In this document: positions 12,801 to 27,800 of the stretch, piece by piece
Layout of the letters: every line of letters begins with the position of its first letter
Numbering within the stretch: the first letter of the stretch is position 1
Assembly (NCBI RefSeq): GCF_901933205.1
Contig: NC_044585.1
Location: 7,254,001 to 7,318,000, forward strand
Reading direction: 5' to 3'
DNA from: Camarhynchus parvulus
Taxonomy: Eukaryota > Chordata > Aves > Passeriformes > Thraupidae
DNA length: 64,000 bases
Notes under the pieces: generated by a model
Seen by the model: the letters and a program-made list of their open reading frames with translations, nothing else
The model's database searches: none
What the model was told of the DNA's origin: nothing
Position numbers and translations under genes: made by a program

Positions 12801-15800
12801 CTATGCATTTAAGAGGGAAAAAATTTAATTACAGCAATTGGTTCCTATATTGCTAATTGGTTGACTATATTCTCATTTTACTGAGTTCCTCTTTTCACTC
12901 TGCAGATACATTTATTCTACAGATGAGAAACGATACTGAAAGAAAAGGTTCCACCAGGGAGTCTGAAAATAACTATACACAAGCTTAGCAGCTGACAAGT
13001 AAAGCAAGGAGCTAAGACATTAGCCCTGCAACAAGATTTGCAATAGGCTACATGAAAGTACCAAAAGAACACCAATACAAAGATAAAACTCATGTTAACT
13101 CTTTAAACTACTTTTCCCCTCCTTACTGAGGGGAAAAGTAATTTAAAACAATCCCCACCTGGCAATTCAGCAACAGGAATATTCTGCCTGTACTGGTAGG
13201 CAAGTTCTCGAAAGCTGCGAAGGCCACAACAGTAGCAAAGCACTGTGTTCCCAGTAATTCTGTAATCTGGGGAGAAAACCAGTTTGTAAAAATGTAAGGC
13301 TTAATAAATCAGGTTTAACTAAAGATCCAGGACTGCACTGGTTCTGTACACAGAACTCCCAACTTCTTGATAACATTGCTGAGTTACATCCAGACAAGGA
13401 GTCATGCACGTGCAAACTGAACACAACACATACCTGACAACATAAAAACTCCTCTTTGAAGAGCTAAGAGACTTTCATTTAACATATTTTTCCATGTCAG
13501 ACCCCTGGATGCCAGGTAATCCTGAAAAGAGCAATTTCAATGTTTAATCTAGAAAAATCTCCAATCTTAAAGAGCAAGCAAGACATTTATTCTCAAATAT
13601 TTCCAAATTTATCAGTAACTATGTTTTCAGAATGGGTTTATGCTGATGACAAGAAAAAATTAAATACCTGTAACTTAATTAGCATGATACATTCAGACCA
13701 CCTTCCCCTAAGTATCTTTTTCAGATCTCCACCTTTGCCAAAAGTTTGCAAATAGATTCACTCCAGTCACATTCTCATTCACCTCAAATCAAGATTTCAT
13801 CCAGTTTACCTAATTTAGGCAACCCTGTTTTAGTATGGGCAAAATATCTTCCATACAAGTTAGTGTGAAATTTAACTTGTCTGGGACAAAACATTTAACA
13901 AGCATTGCTTTCCTGGTATGTTTTTATTGAATTATTTTTCTCTTAAATAGTATCTTGGATGATCATTTGGAGCTCATTTAATCAGCCTTTTAGAATCACG
14001 TTCTGCAAGTGACACAGTGCTGCCACTGTAAGGATCAGGCAGCACATCACTTCTATTTCATCAGTGAGTACATCTTAAACTTTGTACAGTTGTTATTATC
14101 ACACACAATGATTTTTAAACATACCTTTAGGATATCTGATTCATAGTGGTTGTTATTCAGGACGCCATCTAAACACTTATCACCAAGATTTATTTCTAAT
14201 CAGAAAAAAAAGAAGAAGAAAAGTTACTATTTCTTGCCCAAACCCTGTGGCCCTCACACATTTTCTGAAGGTTCTTCTGTTTCCTGAAATAACATGCACA
14301 GGCTCATGTGAGCACCAAGTACATGACTGCACTCAACATGTGCTAATGCATGTGATTTGTAACTTCCAGTGGCACAGACAAGATCCTGAGATTTTAAAAT
14401 TTCAGCTTCAGTCCACAAACACTACCAAGCTGCACAAATCACCAGTGCTAATAAAGCATATTCTATTAGGTCCAAACTGCAGCCAAGCCATTCCAACTGC
14501 TCTAATTTACTTTTTTTAAAAGTCAAAAAACTTTCAGTTTCAGAAGTCTGCATGTTTAAGAGGGCAAGATTCTTTTCTAATCTGGTATCATCGGATGTTC
14601 AGCGCTTTTATACTGGTTTGTATGATTCTCTTACTAGACTGAAATACACCATGGTTTTTTGTATTTGGAAAAAGTTGTGCTCAGCAAGTGTAGTTTACCC
14701 CAATACTGTATGAAGACACAAAGTTAAATCCTGTCAAAGTTAAGACACATGCCACTTCAATTTTTTGTGTTTGTGATGCGAGGACACAGGCCTTGCTTCT
14801 TTTTTTGCATGGTTGTGCTACAGACTAATCTGTTCTTAAGTTATTTAAAGTTCAAGACAGGCAGACGTTATTGCAAAGTGAACAGGCTGATAAGCAAAAA
14901 ATTACTCCACAGTACCACAGAATGGTGCCAAGCAGCCAAAACACGCCATGCGAGTGCAGCCCCAGTACAAGTGACAGAAGGGCTGCAGACAAACTGTGCC
15001 TGTAAAAGAACAAAGAAAACCCCTTGTAAGGACCTGAATACAAAACTCAACAGTTACCATTCTCATAAATCAGCAACAACAGAGTCCTAATAAACTTGGT
15101 TTTAAAAAAGTACAACTTTCTCATTTAAAATACATTCTTCAAAGGACTAATAAATTCTTTAAAGGAAGATTCTTGCATGCTGTCACTACAAGCATCCAAG
15201 AAGATTCATACAAAAAACAGTCTTCTAAGTAAATTTAAGTTTAATAATAAATAAGGAGAGAGTTCTGTAGAAAATAAAATAAAAAGTGTACACACATTGC
15301 TGAGGAGCAACATGAGGATTCTGTTCACGCTCTGCCCTACGGTCAGGCATTGGCTGAAAGCAGCAGGTGCATATTACATGACTTCCTTGAGCAGGACACA
15401 CATATTCCTGAACAGCTGGGTGAGTTAAAAAGGAAAAAAAAAAAAGATTGAACAATTTACACAATTACAATTTGGATGAGGAATCTTAGTGAATATTAAC
15501 AAAATAAAAATCTCAAAGTAACAAGCAATCTTTTTACAAAGACTCCATGAAGCAGTAGAAAAACAGAATTCAGACTTCTGAACTGCACAGGTGTGTAAAA
15601 TATTTCAGTATGTAGAAAAGGTTAAGAACTTTTCAACCATCTCATCAACCATCAGCAATCCATTTTGGACAATCACAGCCAAACGCTGTATTTGCAAAGA
15701 CATTGGTGGGCAGTTGTTCTCACAGTCCTGTGAGAGGGAGTTTGCTTAGGTCTAACTTAGTTCATTGCTGTAGCACAGCTCATTGCTTAGCTCAGGGGAG

Positions 15801-18800
15801 GTGGAGATGATATTCAACGAACCCCAGCCATTCTGTGACTCTGCCCTGAGTGTCTGAGTTGCAGTATTTTAGTGCTGCACTGCTGGGGCAATGTGACACT
15901 GACCTGCAGGGAAGTTGGCAGAGGTTGATGGAGCATCTCCCAGGGCCTGCATTCCTCCTGCCTCTGTCTCCTGGCCTGTGCCAGGCACAGTTGGAACAGA
16001 GTGTCTTCGGTACCCTGGGCACTGTCTGCATACTATATATGGTTGACTGAAAGAACAATGTGAAATTACACCAAACAAATGCAAATACAACTTAGGGCAC
16101 TATGCTAAACAAGGTTGGTCAGACTCTCAAAGTTTAAATTTCGGATTTCCTCATTCAGTAACAGATGAAAGCTTATGTAATTCAGTACCTAGCTCTGCTG
16201 TGGCTGTGACAGATAAAAACTTTGGGTTTTGTAGTGTTCCTCAAGAAGTTTTAAACACAAGGTAAAGTAAAAAAAGGGCAATGTGACTGAAAGAGAGAGG
16301 AACAAAGTTGGAATAGTTATCTACAAGAATTCTTCTGTTCCTCTGTAGACATTCAGCAAAAAATGTTTGCTGTTGAAAAGAAAGAGGAGGTATTTTGGTA
16401 CTTGGGAATCCCTAGAGTCAAGCATCAGCTGCTTTGGTACCATACACCAAGTGAAAACAGCCACATAAGAAACCACAATAATTGCAAACATTCATAGAAT
16501 CATGGACTGCTTTATCTCCCAATAAGATCTTAGCCAGAAACCTGTCTTTTTTTACTGCACAATTCAACATAGAACTGTTGGTCACAAACTGAATTTTGCT
16601 GGATTTCTACGAAGTTCTAATTTCTGCTGATTGCTCAAGGTTCAAAAGGATGGCCAGCAAAACTACCAAGTTAATTACTGTCAAGAATGAACTTAATCTG
16701 CAGATTCTGGCAATGACCATGGAAATACTATCAGCAATAAGAGCATTTGTGAAAGTAGCTCAGTTTGTGGGTCTGTGCATTCAAACATAGGCACACAACT
16801 TAAAAACAGAGATACCTGATATCTGAGGATTCACTGTCTACATCAGACAATTCCAGTAAATCTTCAGAACTTCCCTCCTCATCTGAAAAGGATCTCCGCA
16901 CCTTAGGCTGCAACATGTCTTGAGTAATTTTGTTTCTGGCATCCATGTTCCGAACATCCTCTTCATTGCGACATTTATCTGGCAGGAGAACCAAATTCTA
17001 ATTTCAAGAGAAAATAACACCCCACATCCCTTATCTGCACTCTGCTTTCTTAATACAGTTACCATTATTGTGCTTTCATTTCCATAAGACTTGTTTTTGG
17101 ATGAGAGAGTTCTAGATCATCTTAAATTCCCCTCTCTGTTAAGGAGGTCCAGTATCAGGCAACTTAAGCTTTGTTTTCAAGGGGCCATAATCAACGTTAA
17201 TTAAATCCATATTCAAGTATGTTTTTCAAAAGTATCCTTCTCATGATTAAGTAACAAATTAAAATGAAGCATTAGCACAGTTACATTATTAAATCACCTT
17301 CCACAGGTTATTATGTCATGTTAAATGCACTTGTTTTCTGACAAGCCATGTCAGAAAGAACAGCAGGGTTAGAAAACACACAGGTATTTTATAGACAACA
17401 GTGTGTCCTGACATCAGTTATGCAGCCCATGTGTGAAATCTACCGGATTCTGCCACAGACACTGTTCAACTTGCCTGGATGCTGAATCAGATAAGCTTCA
17501 ACCAAGTTGTTCAATATGTGATTTTTACAAATACGTTCTACTGGACAACGACAAGTTGGACACAAAGAAGATCTTTCCATCCATCCTGAGTAGCAGGCAG
17601 CACAAAAAGTATGCATACAAGGCTGCAGGCTGGAAAACAAAGAAATGGAGTCAAAACACAAATCTTTCATTTTTTTGAGATATATCCATAACTCTGAAAA
17701 AACAATTTAGCATTGATTTGACTATCTACATAGGGTCGGAAAAGGAAAATCAAGAGGGCTTGTGAAAATGCTGATTATCCTGACCTCCTCAAACAGCTGT
17801 CATTGAATGTCTTGCATTATTACCACATGATTAAAGCTTTTGTCCCTTACGTACCTTACACAGTCATGCAGCAGTTCTTGGCAGATAATGCAAGTTAACG
17901 TCTCTTCCATCTTATCTGGTTTCACATTTGATGTTTTTGCATCTTCAGAGCCAATTTTAATTATACATTCACTTGGAGCTGCTGGTGAAAGATTTGGACA
18001 AGTATCTTCATCTACAAAGACAGAAGGAGATAGTTTTTAAAGCTTTTTTTAACTTATTTCTATTCAAGTATTAAAAAAATCCCTGAAAGATCTGCACTGA
18101 TTGACTGTTCACTGGCAACAGTCCCAAAAGAGATTCTTGCTTTACACACCACAGCTTCTGCTACTGAAGACATTATTTCCATGGGACCAGAAATCAAGTA
18201 AGTGAGACACAAGAAACAAGCTGAAGGACTGATGACAGCTGTTGTAATTCAGTTTGGAGGGGTAGGGGTGAGGGTTAAGTTGCAGAACACTATAGTATAC
18301 TAGCCTCCTTTTAGTTTCTTCTTAGCAGGTTCCAAACCTTCCTCCTCCCCTGCTCTTTGAGAATCTGATTCTGCATTTTCTTTGTCAGTGATTTCTGCAG
18401 CAATTGCAGAAGCTTCAGCATTCACATCCACCTTTTCATGCTTGTCGTGCAGTGCTCTTACACACATGGATTCCAAAACAGGGAAGGCAGGCACAGGAGT
18501 GACAACTGAGGACTGTGATCCTAAAAAACAAAAACAGAAACATGAACATGGCTGCACACAGCTATGGGATGTGTGAAAACAAAAGGTACTCAAACTGATT
18601 TGGCACACGCATCAATCCAAACATCTGAATAGGAAAAAGTGGAGCAGAAAAGCGAAGTCTGCATAACTTACTAAACACACTCTGAACCAATCTGCTAATT
18701 GGAAAACCTGAGGGAAAAACAACCTATTAGTTGTGTAACCCTACTTAAAATCCCCATTCCTATTTCAACTGAGGAGTATTTATTCTTAAGACTATTATCC

Positions 18801-21800
18801 ACACCAGGTCTTCCTGACAAAGATGCCAGGCCAGGGTTATGCAATACTGATCATACGTAACAGGTTGGGATCACAGCAAAGGGAAAGCTTTGTTTCCATA
18901 GGAGCCAATGAGGTCCCAATGAACTGCTGACAAATGCATCCGGGAAATCTCAATTCCTTCACTCATCCATCAGGATTTACCCTGCCTGCCCACAGAGAGA
19001 AAGTTAAACTGTACATATCCACCTGATATTTTTACTAGAACTTTACAAAGCAAATTCTAGACTAAGATAGGGGTAAGAGATACATCTGTTTAAATTAAAA
19101 ATTGGAAAAACAGTTGATGAGCTGGACTCAGTGATCCTGATGGGTCCCCTCCAACTCAGCATACTCTATGACTGTATGATCAAACTTTAACTACTTGACC
19201 CAAGTCTCACCAGATGTAGACGGATTATCCTGCTGAACAGACGCAGACTCGACTGGAGAGGTAGGAGAAGCATTAAAGAGGTTTGATGTAGAAGTAGATG
19301 GCTGTGGTTCCTCATAGCAAGACTGAGTAGCTGACAGTGATGAGGTAAATTGGGTCTCATCATTACTTCTTCCTGTACTTGAGGTATCTTTGGTCACACG
19401 GCATTGGTTTTCTACATTTACTTCTACAGTTGGAACGGGAGAAAGGAAAGAAAAATATCTTTGTGACAATCAACACATCATGGCTTCAAAATTCCAAGGA
19501 ATCAAACTCTCTCAAGAGGGTTACATTAGTCATTGGAGCTTAGCTCCTCTCCATGGATCCTGAATTACTTACCTACTGGTTCTTGACTTGCATCTTGTTT
19601 TGTGTTTAAGGATTCATAAAGATAAGCAACATCTGAAAGAGATTTTAAAATATTAATTGTGCTCTTGAAACAAAAATTCACTTAATCCCACATAAACAAC
19701 TTCTATTCACAAGTGGCTGCATCCCTAAAGTGTCTGACAATGGAAGAGGCAAATGAGGGGTCACCTCAATAGTACCATGTTAATACTCCTACTTAGGAGG
19801 CAATTAGGAGCAGCACAGCAAGATCTTTTCTTCCCAGGAAACCAGGCAGAGCAGCTTTTGTGTGACGTTTAACTTGTGCCAGCCATGGAACCAGAGGCTT
19901 AATCATTTCTTAAACCTAAAATCTGCTCTGTCAGAACAGACTGTATTTTTACTGATACTTGAATCGAAGTTCTTCGAAGAAGCTTATGATTTCTGAGCTC
20001 AATTCTTAACCTCTTCAATCAATATTATTTCATTTCTTTGTGAGATACATGAACTCTCAAAAATACAGATTGGGACATGCCATAAGTTTCAGCCAGAAAC
20101 TAATTTAGAATCTATTAATAAAACCAACTGGATAATATCCTTTTCTTTTCAATCGTACTTGAATTTAATATTGTTCCAAAAATTCCTCTACCTTGCTACC
20201 TTTTTGTCACCTCCAACCACCTACAAGCAAATAGGACTGTCTTAGTTTGCAGCAATCCTTTTTCTGATCAGAAGTTAAAATTTTGTCTCCTTCAGTAGAA
20301 CTTAGAATGGCCAAACAGGCAAGCCCTAAATTTTTCCTCTGTGTTTGAAAATGGAAAAGCTGAAAAAGCAAAACTGGAGGCTTGGTAATTTAACTACTTA
20401 TTAACCCAAATGGAAATCAGTGATTCAGTTCATTGCCTGGAAAATTCACCCAAGTGATTCATCTAAGTAGCATCAAGTGCAATAGTGCCAGCTCAGAAAG
20501 GATTTGTGAGATAAACTCCACAGACAGAAAAATACAGCTTATCATTGCTTCATGTAACATTTACACCAAACAGCATAAATCTGTCTACCTGTAAATAAAT
20601 TAACAGCAATTTCATAAAGGAAGTATTTAAACAGTGAGTATGTATCTGGAATTTTAAAATTAACAGTTTGTATGTTTATTACTGCATGAAAACTGTAAAT
20701 ACAGCATTGTTCCAAGTTTACCAATTCTACTTTCACTGTAGGGTTTTCCCCATCTCCCCCCCCACCCCTTTTGCCTCTTCCTCTTTAAAACAAAAAAGCC
20801 AACCTACATACACAAAAAACCTACACACACAAAACAAAAAGCTTTTGCAGCCTTTCCTGCTGCTGCTAAAAACTGCTTCACTGGGATATATAAAGTATCA
20901 CTAACTACCCCAGCAATTTGACTTCTAAAAGAAGCACTGGACATGTGATTAGAACCTCATTACTTACCATTCCATGCATTAGCTCTACCAAAATTACTTC
21001 TAGGCACATTTAAATTTCAGACAGTTGCTCAGATTTGTCTCTGTAAAAACTGGCACATCCATGACCTCTTCTCTAGAGACTTGTTTTTAAACACATTTCT
21101 CTTTAAAGCAGAACTACTCAATTTTATTATACTGATATTTCTTTTCCCTCATGACTCAAAAGAAAATGACTAAGCACACCATTTAAAAAGTATTATTCAC
21201 TTACTGTTCTCTGGCTCATTTTTTCTGTAAACAACATAGATCACATCCCCAGTCTGTAATGGGTATGTCTGCTTCTTAACCACTTTCAGTTTATTAATTA
21301 CTGTTCCATTAGTACTGTAAAGAGAAAAGATAACTTAGCATAAATGTTTTTATAATCACACGGGAGAAGGAAGGGAAAACACAAGATACATTTAAATACT
21401 GGCTGCCCCCTAAAAATGTAAGTGGACTTAAAATATTTTTTTTTAAAAAGGAAGTTTAGCAACAAAAAGTTTCTCTCAAAGACAGAAATGCAGAGCTACT
21501 GGAACTTCAACGCTCATTTGCACTACTGGTGAAGAGACAGCAGTTGACAGACAAAAGACCCCTGATATTTGGCTAATGTCTCCAAATAATGAGATGATTG
21601 TTTCTGTACTCTCCACCCTTTAAGTATAAAACCAAAAGGACAATATGAGTTCTATTCAAAAAGTTCCAGGCTCTGTTTTCCATTTAATACTGGAAATCTC
21701 CTGAGATGTTCTGTGACAAAGGAACTTCTCCTGTATTCCTGTACAGTCAGGGATGTCATGTAGTGTTGATTTTTTTGCTCCCTCTTCCTTCAAAAAGGAA

Positions 21801-24800
21801 AAAAACCTAAAATTGTGAGTTCACTTGGATTGTTTGCAACTTGAAAGTGAGAAGTTAACAAGGTGAAAAAAGGTGATATATAATGAAAGATGAATTGGAA
21901 TGAATTATTTTGATATTGATAAAAAATTAAATACTTGTAGAAGAAATTAAACTAGGGAAAATGAAAATGCAGAGCATTGCTGATTAATTTCTTTATCCCC
22001 TTAACTATGGGTGATGTTGTATACACAAGCCATTAATGTTTTATTATAAAGTCAAGTTATTCAAGTACTGAATAATTCCAGCTCACTTGCAGTAGGCATC
22101 CTTCAGGGCTGCAGCCCTCTCGAATTTCAGACTTCTGCCACTCAAAATCTCAGCAATTGGTACCAAATATGAATGAACAGAAAATACCTGCTTTTCCTCC
22201 TCTGCAGAGCAGCTGCAAGAAATAACAGCAAAGCTGTGCTGCCACCTCCTGGAGGCACGGCCCGTGCCCAGGGCACTGTGGACTGTCCCTCACTGCAGGG
22301 GAGTTTTTTGGAAATAAGCACCTTCCCCCTTGTCTTTTCTAACACAAAAGTATGAATTAAAAGTCCAAAAGGAAAACCAAGCCCTTTGGAAGCACTACAG
22401 CAAGTCGTGATCAAGGTATTATTTCTTGGTCTTGCTGCTGCAGCTGCTTCCACAGTCTCTGCGGCTGAATCAACTAATCCAACATAAATGAGATGCTACT
22501 TTAAACTTTCAAGAAATGAAAAAAAATTTTGGGCCGCACTGATGAAACTTCAAGCTTCTCTTACAAGCAAGAAAACCACTCATAGCTTATCCTTTTCCCC
22601 TCAGGCATACAGGTGGTGACTAGGCTGAAAGACATAAGCACTAAAGAACCAGCAGAACAGAGAAATCACAAAATGATTAGCAAAGGTTAACAATTAAGAG
22701 GAAAACAGAATTTCAGTCCCTCTGTTAAAAACAACACTGATTTTTTACTTCATACTGATGGTAGTGATAACATTTAAAAAGATTATGTTGAAGCAAAAAT
22801 TGTATCTCCTTCAATTGCCAAATAGTTTGCACCAACCTCTGAAACCTGTCAGAGGTCCTTTAACAAAACCAGGAAACATCAAATTTGAACCTCCTCAGTT
22901 TTCCAGAAGGCATCTCCCATCTGCCCCAAGTGTTCTTGACCTTCTTTTATAATAAATCAGCTACATTCAAGTAACAAGATTTGTCTTTTACTGAATTTTA
23001 ACTTCTACAGGCAATTCCTAGCCCCAACATTTCACTAAACATGGGGGAATGTCACAATAATGTATTTTGTGAAGTAACTCTGTCATGACTGCCAAGTTCC
23101 AAGATTATTCTGGGGAACAATAACACAAGGTATTTTTGGGGAAAGGAAAAAGCCCAAAATATCACACATCTAGTAACCACTCAGGCTTGGTTTCACAAAG
23201 CAAGATGCAGAAATAGCTATGCAAGATCCTATTCATCAAACTGACCACAGACAGCCAAATCTTCTCAGTTCTGTAGTTACACAGACTTCAATGAGAGCTG
23301 ACCAATGAATTATTTGGCACGCATGGACCCAAAGGAAATAGAAATAAATGGATATCACTTGACACAGAAAATCATAAGCTTTTCTTCAATGCATTAATAA
23401 ATGAAAGCAGTTGTATTTATCTCTCAGCCAACAACCAAAGGGAAAAAAATATTCAGCTATCCCAGATAATTGTATCAGCCTTTCACTTCCAATTCCAGGC
23501 TTTAGCATGAGGCTTTTAACAGACATGGTGACATTCCAGATTAATGTTGTGAGTAGACACACATGATAAATTATGACATTTATACATTCTTCTATGTTTC
23601 AAATTAAGCTCCCTATAAAATAAGTAGAAAGTACAATGAGAATCCCAAATATGAAGGCCATTCATTAGGACTAGATATTGAACTGATGCCAACTGGCTGT
23701 ACCATTTTTCAAGTGGAGAAGAAAAACAGTACTATCAGATATAAAATGTGTTGTCAAACTATGTCACAAAATGTTCCAATGTCACTTTTTTAATCAGTGA
23801 ATGAAAAAAGCCAGGCCTTGACTCAATTCCAATGTGGTTGGTGACTCTACAGTTTCATTAATGAACCATAAATTCTGTTTACTTTCCAATCCCATCTGCT
23901 GCGCAGAATTGATATGAACAGCTTCACTCAGAACAGGGCTACTTTTGAAGTAGATGAATGATCTTTGTGTTGTAAGAAACTTTCATATCCTTCCAAGAAA
24001 AATGCCAGACTAAAAATTTCTAATATTTATTTGCATCCATCCAGGAAAAGAATGTAGTTTATGTTAAAGCTTCTGGCTTAACAGTTATCTGGTATTGAAG
24101 TGCATATAATCCTGAACACACTGTAAACTGAAATGAGTTTTGAATTCTATTAAGGTACAGAATCCCTTCTGTACTGTAATTCTCCACTCCCTCAGTGTTC
24201 ATAGACATAGTTTTGACTGGAGGGTGAGGAGAATTCAGTAGCAGAAGGGACACCAGCAACAACTGCAGATCAACCTCTGATTTACCCACAAAAAGGGAGT
24301 ATCTGCTCGCCTGTCATATGAGTATCAGCCTTGTCTAAATAGTTTTCTGATCAGAAACATCACCTACTACCTAGCATCTTAAAAGGAAAAAGCCTACAAA
24401 ATAACAAGAAATTACACTAGCTGCCTTTAAAATTTCTTTTGCAAAATGGAGAATCTTAGGACTGCTTTTACTGGGAGAAATCCAACTGCTGCCTCCACTG
24501 TGTTAGGTCAGCTTGTGCAATTTGTTTTCTTTCAAGCAGTATAAAGCAACTACTGCATGGTTTGGAAAATAAAGCAGAAACATATCCAAAAAGAGGGCGA
24601 GTCTGAGTATCTTATTTTACTATTTGCTAACTCCTGGCTTTTGTTACTTTTAAACTTTTATTTACTCAATAATTTTGAATGCTCTACATATTTTCTTTCA
24701 CTTGCAAATTTTGGGTAATTCTTTTAAAGTACATTCAAGAACACATTATGCTATCAGAAGACAAAATGTTGGCTGTCTACATATATTTGATTATATTCTT

Positions 24801-27800
24801 TGGATTAGACACAACAGAGAAACAAAGTCCACTCAGTTTGACTGTCCCACACTCACTCCCTCCCTCAATGCATTCCTCTTCACCAGAAAAATCTGAGCTT
24901 GACCACAGCAATGTTTCCAAATTATTTTCCACTTCAGAGAAGAAAAAGCTGACCTTGCAGTATTTTTCTGTGACTCTGAGCATCTGTACTGCCAACTCAA
25001 ACATTCAAGAACCATCTTCCTTCAGCCTGATGTTTTTGGGACTCATCTACTATTTGGCACAAACATTGGAAGACCCAGAAGAACCAGCAGGGTTTTCTGC
25101 AAGCAGTCATATCAAACCTGTTTGGCTTCTTGATTCAGCAATTGGCAGCCACACTTCAACTCACAAGAGGGAGAGGACTCCAGGGATTTACTCTTTGTTA
25201 GATACACAGAAGTGTAACAGGCACAAGCAGCTCCCTGGCAATGCTCCATGGTGCAGCCTTTCTGTTACACTACCTTGTTACAAGCCTCACCTTTTCATGA
25301 ATATGCCATACACAAAATTAACTTTAATTTGGCTCTGCTAGTTTTCAGCTGGCTGCACCTTCTGCCTCAGGGGGTGGGTAAGGGAAAAAATAGGCAGGAA
25401 TGTTTCTGCATCATGCACAATTTATTTAGCTCGTTCTGTCATAACATGGGTTTAAACCAATTCTACCAGGGACAGTTTGTCAGGTGAGATTTATAGCTAC
25501 ACTCTGAGGCTGCCATGATAGGCAAACATGGTTTGGTTTGTTGTTTGGAACATCCTGAAATTTAGGACTATACTGGAGAATGACAACTATAAACCTTTCC
25601 CAGACATCCCAGGAAATCTTTTTTCCCCAAAAATTTAGCATTCTGTCCCACAGCTTCTGGGAGTATAAACCCTGCAGGAATCTATCCTGGATCTTTCTCT
25701 AATTACAGCCTTGAAGAGGAGAGGGAATACACCCTTATCAGGTTTGCAGATGACAACAAAGCAGGGGCAGAGCTGCCCTCAGGGGCACTCTGGCAGGCCA
25801 GCAGAATGTGCCCACGATGTACAAAGATAAAGAGGAAAGCTTCACATTTGAGGTTGTGAAGGGATATCATGTTCAATCCCTGTTTCAACCCTGAAGGCAA
25901 TTAAATAGGTTATTATGGTAGCTCAGGGTTAGTATAAACTGCTGAGCTTTTGACAAAAGTCCCTCCAAGAACATTGAGAAACCAACCTTGTATCTTCCAA
26001 TGACACTTGACCAGACTCTTCATCCACTATGATTTTACAGTGATCTCCAGACACCAACTTGTTGCCAGGGAAAGACAAGTCACAGCCTTAAAAAGAAAGA
26101 TTTTCCAGCAAGCTTAAAAATACACATTACACAGTCAGATCAGCATTCCACATGGCTATAAATGCAACATAAACTGAGTCATGTACATCTGCAATAGTTC
26201 AAAACTCCTGCTGTCACACAGGCAGCAACACAGCCTTGTGTGAGACACGTAAATACAAGTGGTGAGATAGCCCCATGTGCTGATATAGCCATTTCAACCA
26301 TGTGAAGATGTTTCAGTTCCCTTTTCCCCTCAGTCCTAGCCCTCAAAGATGGAAATCAAATCACAATTACTCTGTTCTACTGTGCTACAGAAATATCCAC
26401 ATATATCTGAGGTGCTCAATTTAACTCCTAAAGGCCCACGTGTCACAGCACTCAGCTCTTTTTCCACATCATTGTAATGCTGTTTAATTGGATTTAACTT
26501 CTGTTTTATTCTGGTGTATTGGAGGGAAGTAGTAAGAACAAATAACTGATTTAAAAAATACGTAAAAATTATTAGCACTGTTCTATCTTACAGTCTTTTG
26601 TTTGTTTTTAAACAGGAAAGTTTTCCTAATCTCTGTTGACAACATTAACATTATTATGTTAACAAAGCTGAAGAGAATTACAATCCAGGACTAAGATTTA
26701 GGGATACAAAGGAGAAGTGTCACGACGATGTGATAAAAACCTTCCTACCTCCAACTCAAGGGCTCTGAGAAAATCTAGTCTTTTTACCTCACTTTAACAT
26801 TGAATATTCAAGACAACACTCAAGGTTCTCCACTGATCTCTCACAAAGGACTCAAAGCACTAAAAGCTTACACCAAAGCTATAATTAACAACCACGATTC
26901 CCCTCCACCTATTCACACTGCGAGTGAACTGATCACAACAGATCCAGCAGGAAAGCAGCAAGCACTACCTCATACTGCTTATAAGGTCACAATTTGGTAT
27001 TCTAGTAACCACCCCCATTAGCAAACAGCTATTGAAAGCTGTTTGCTACTGAACAAGAAAGAATTCACCTTTTTTCTGCCAGACAACCCTCAAACAGTCA
27101 TCAGCTTAAAGAATTTACCCACAGCTTAATGATAAGCAATCTCAATAGATATCACCAACTGCAAATTTGCAAAACATTTTTCCTACAAGACACTGCCTTT
27201 CTCAGAGAGCTACAGCATCTGGTGTTTGCTCACAACTATTTACAGGAAGTGACTGATCAGCCAAACAGCTTGAACTGATGAACAGGAAAAAGAAAATTAG
27301 CACTGTCAAGGCAGCATAAAAGAAAGTTAAAACACTTCAGTCCTTGTTTCAAACACAGTGAGCATGAAATGCTTTAAAACAAAGGCAAGTAGTACAAGTC
27401 CTAGACTCTGGGAATAAAGCTTTCAAATCGACTCTCAGAGAAACTTTCAGTACTTGTTGGCAGTCTTTATAAGGCCAGACGAATTAAGGGCTTTTATGTG
27501 GGTGTTTTCTTCTCTGTGAAGCTGAAGCATTTTGCATTGCAGTTCCAACTTATTTTAACCACAGAAACGAAACTGGAACGTAAACAAGACTGAAGCACAG
27601 AAACTACTGAATCAACAACTGGGTTTCCTTATTTACACAAACTGCCACAGACTACCTAAAAAGGCACACTGACTTTAAAACGTGTCACAAGTTACTGAAA
27701 AAGAAAAGGTCAGCATAAAACTACTTATTCACACAGCTGAGGTAAACTGGGAATTCAGGGGGGCCTGGCAAGCACCTCCAACAGCTGGAAGCACCAAACC

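Noticed and set aside
14990..15000. Alternative acceptor (CACAG before TTTGTCTG) for CHFR exon 12
   Set aside because: With the donor at 15295 it would shift the frame; the acceptor before 14999 gives Gln-Gln-Cys-Thr-Val-Cys, matching the conserved QQCAVCLQPFC block.
18296..18305. In-frame TAG after CHFR exon 6, suggesting a pseudogene
   Set aside because: A GC donor four bases before the TAG joins in frame to the next exon, and all 17 exons are intact, so the gene is taken as functional.
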